From assembly GCF_021391675.1 (NCBI RefSeq), contig NZ_CP090095.1, positions 935,501 through 999,500 of the forward strand: a stretch of 64,000 nucleotides of DNA, in the 5' to 3' direction. Of this stretch, positions 63,839-64,000 are shown piece after piece. The position numbers and the translations under genes are program-made. The DNA comes from Neorhizobium galegae (GTDB lineage: Bacteria; Pseudomonadota; Alphaproteobacteria; Rhizobiales; Rhizobiaceae). The stretch's first letter is position 1. Each line of letters starts with the position of its first letter. The notes beneath the pieces were generated by a model. That model saw nothing but the letters and a program-made list of their open reading frames with translations. It did no database searches and was not told the DNA's origin.

Positions 63839-64000
63839 TTACTTCTGCAGCAGTGCCACAGCCTCCACATGCGGCGACCAGAGGAACTGGTCGATCGGGG
63901 TGACGGCCTTGATCTGGTATCCGCCGTCGACAAGAATTCTGAGGTCGCGGGCGAGCGTCAGCGGGTTGCAGCTCACCGCCACGACCGTCTTCACGCCGGA
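63839..64000 (-). CDS. TrmA/RlmD-family RNA (uracil-5)-methyltransferase, 3' end only
   Basis: The last 53 codons of a gene that continues beyond the right edge. [20 protein letters not shown] contains the catalytic Cys motif (S-C-N-P-x-T) and [19 protein letters not shown] is the family C-terminus. This group methylates uracil C5 in tRNA or 23S rRNA; which member it is cannot be told from the tail. Confidence 0.85.
   Translation of the reverse strand, partial: SGVKTVVAVSCNPLTLARDLRILVDGGYQIKAVTPIDQFLWSPHVEAVALLQK

Overview
The window looks like a chromosomal segment of a Rhizobiaceae bacterium (Rhizobium / Neorhizobium / Agrobacterium-like alphaproteobacterium). The basis is uniformly high GC with strongly GC-biased third codon positions, an F0 ATP-synthase operon in the alphaproteobacterial order (atpI-B-E-F'-F, without the F1 genes), and several families I know mainly from rhizobia: BA14K proteins, DUF1217, DUF6101, an HPE1-like secreted protein, and an ApbC/Mrp ATPase with a histidine-rich linker. 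No rRNA, tRNA, CRISPR array, insertion sequence or prophage was seen. Most of the window is core housekeeping.

Layout. 1-6.0 kb: end of a hybrid sensor kinase, a GGDEF-EAL c-di-GMP protein, an SNase-like nuclease, a secreted PRC-barrel protein, an SMP-30 lactonase and a LuxR-type regulator. 6.4-12.1 kb: ApbC/Mrp, a corA-kup ion-transport pair and a SleB-type cell-wall hydrolase. 12.4-15.1 kb: the F0 ATP-synthase operon, ending in a strong terminator. 15.1-19 kb: GST, rnhB, a PA0069-type radical SAM protein and a small glycosyltransferase. 18.5-23 kb (minus strand): moaB, ispE, a large TPR protein and a polyprenyl diphosphate synthase. 23-27.4 kb: DUF2007, a TrmN6-like methyltransferase, mntH under a Fur-like box, sppA, small proteins and a parDE toxin-antitoxin pair.

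27.5-35.2 kb: glyQ and glyS are separated by lemA, an unusual aroA and a DUF2207 membrane protein. 35.2-39.3 kb: two tandem paralogous Cache-HAMP chemoreceptors. 39.6-48.4 kb: HPE1-like secreted protein, purD, tex, cfa, a MipA/OmpV porin-like protein, ubiA and DUF6101. 48.7-54.8 kb: a very large six-repeat DUF1217 protein, then a minus-strand group of a ModE-like regulator, a D-2-hydroxyacid-type FAD dehydrogenase, a TsaC/Sua5 protein and an unrecognised protein.

54.8-64 kb: a complete cobalamin riboswitch precedes a Rieske oxygenase of the glycine-betaine / proline-betaine demethylating family. This is the most interesting regulatory arrangement in the window. It is followed by tandem BA14K proteins, a ZntB-like CorA transporter, an acyl-CoA dehydrogenase / enoyl-CoA hydratase pair behind a palindromic operator, an animal-type heme peroxidase and the end of a TrmA/RlmD-family RNA methyltransferase.

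Links between genes: CorA, Kup, MntH and the ZntB-like protein handle Mg, K, Mn and probably Zn. IspE, the polyprenyl synthase and UbiA all lie on the route to ubiquinone. The best new hypothesis is that B12 status controls oxidative demethylation of quaternary amines through the riboswitch at 54931-55138. All calls come from reading the sequence by eye; family names were not checked against any database.
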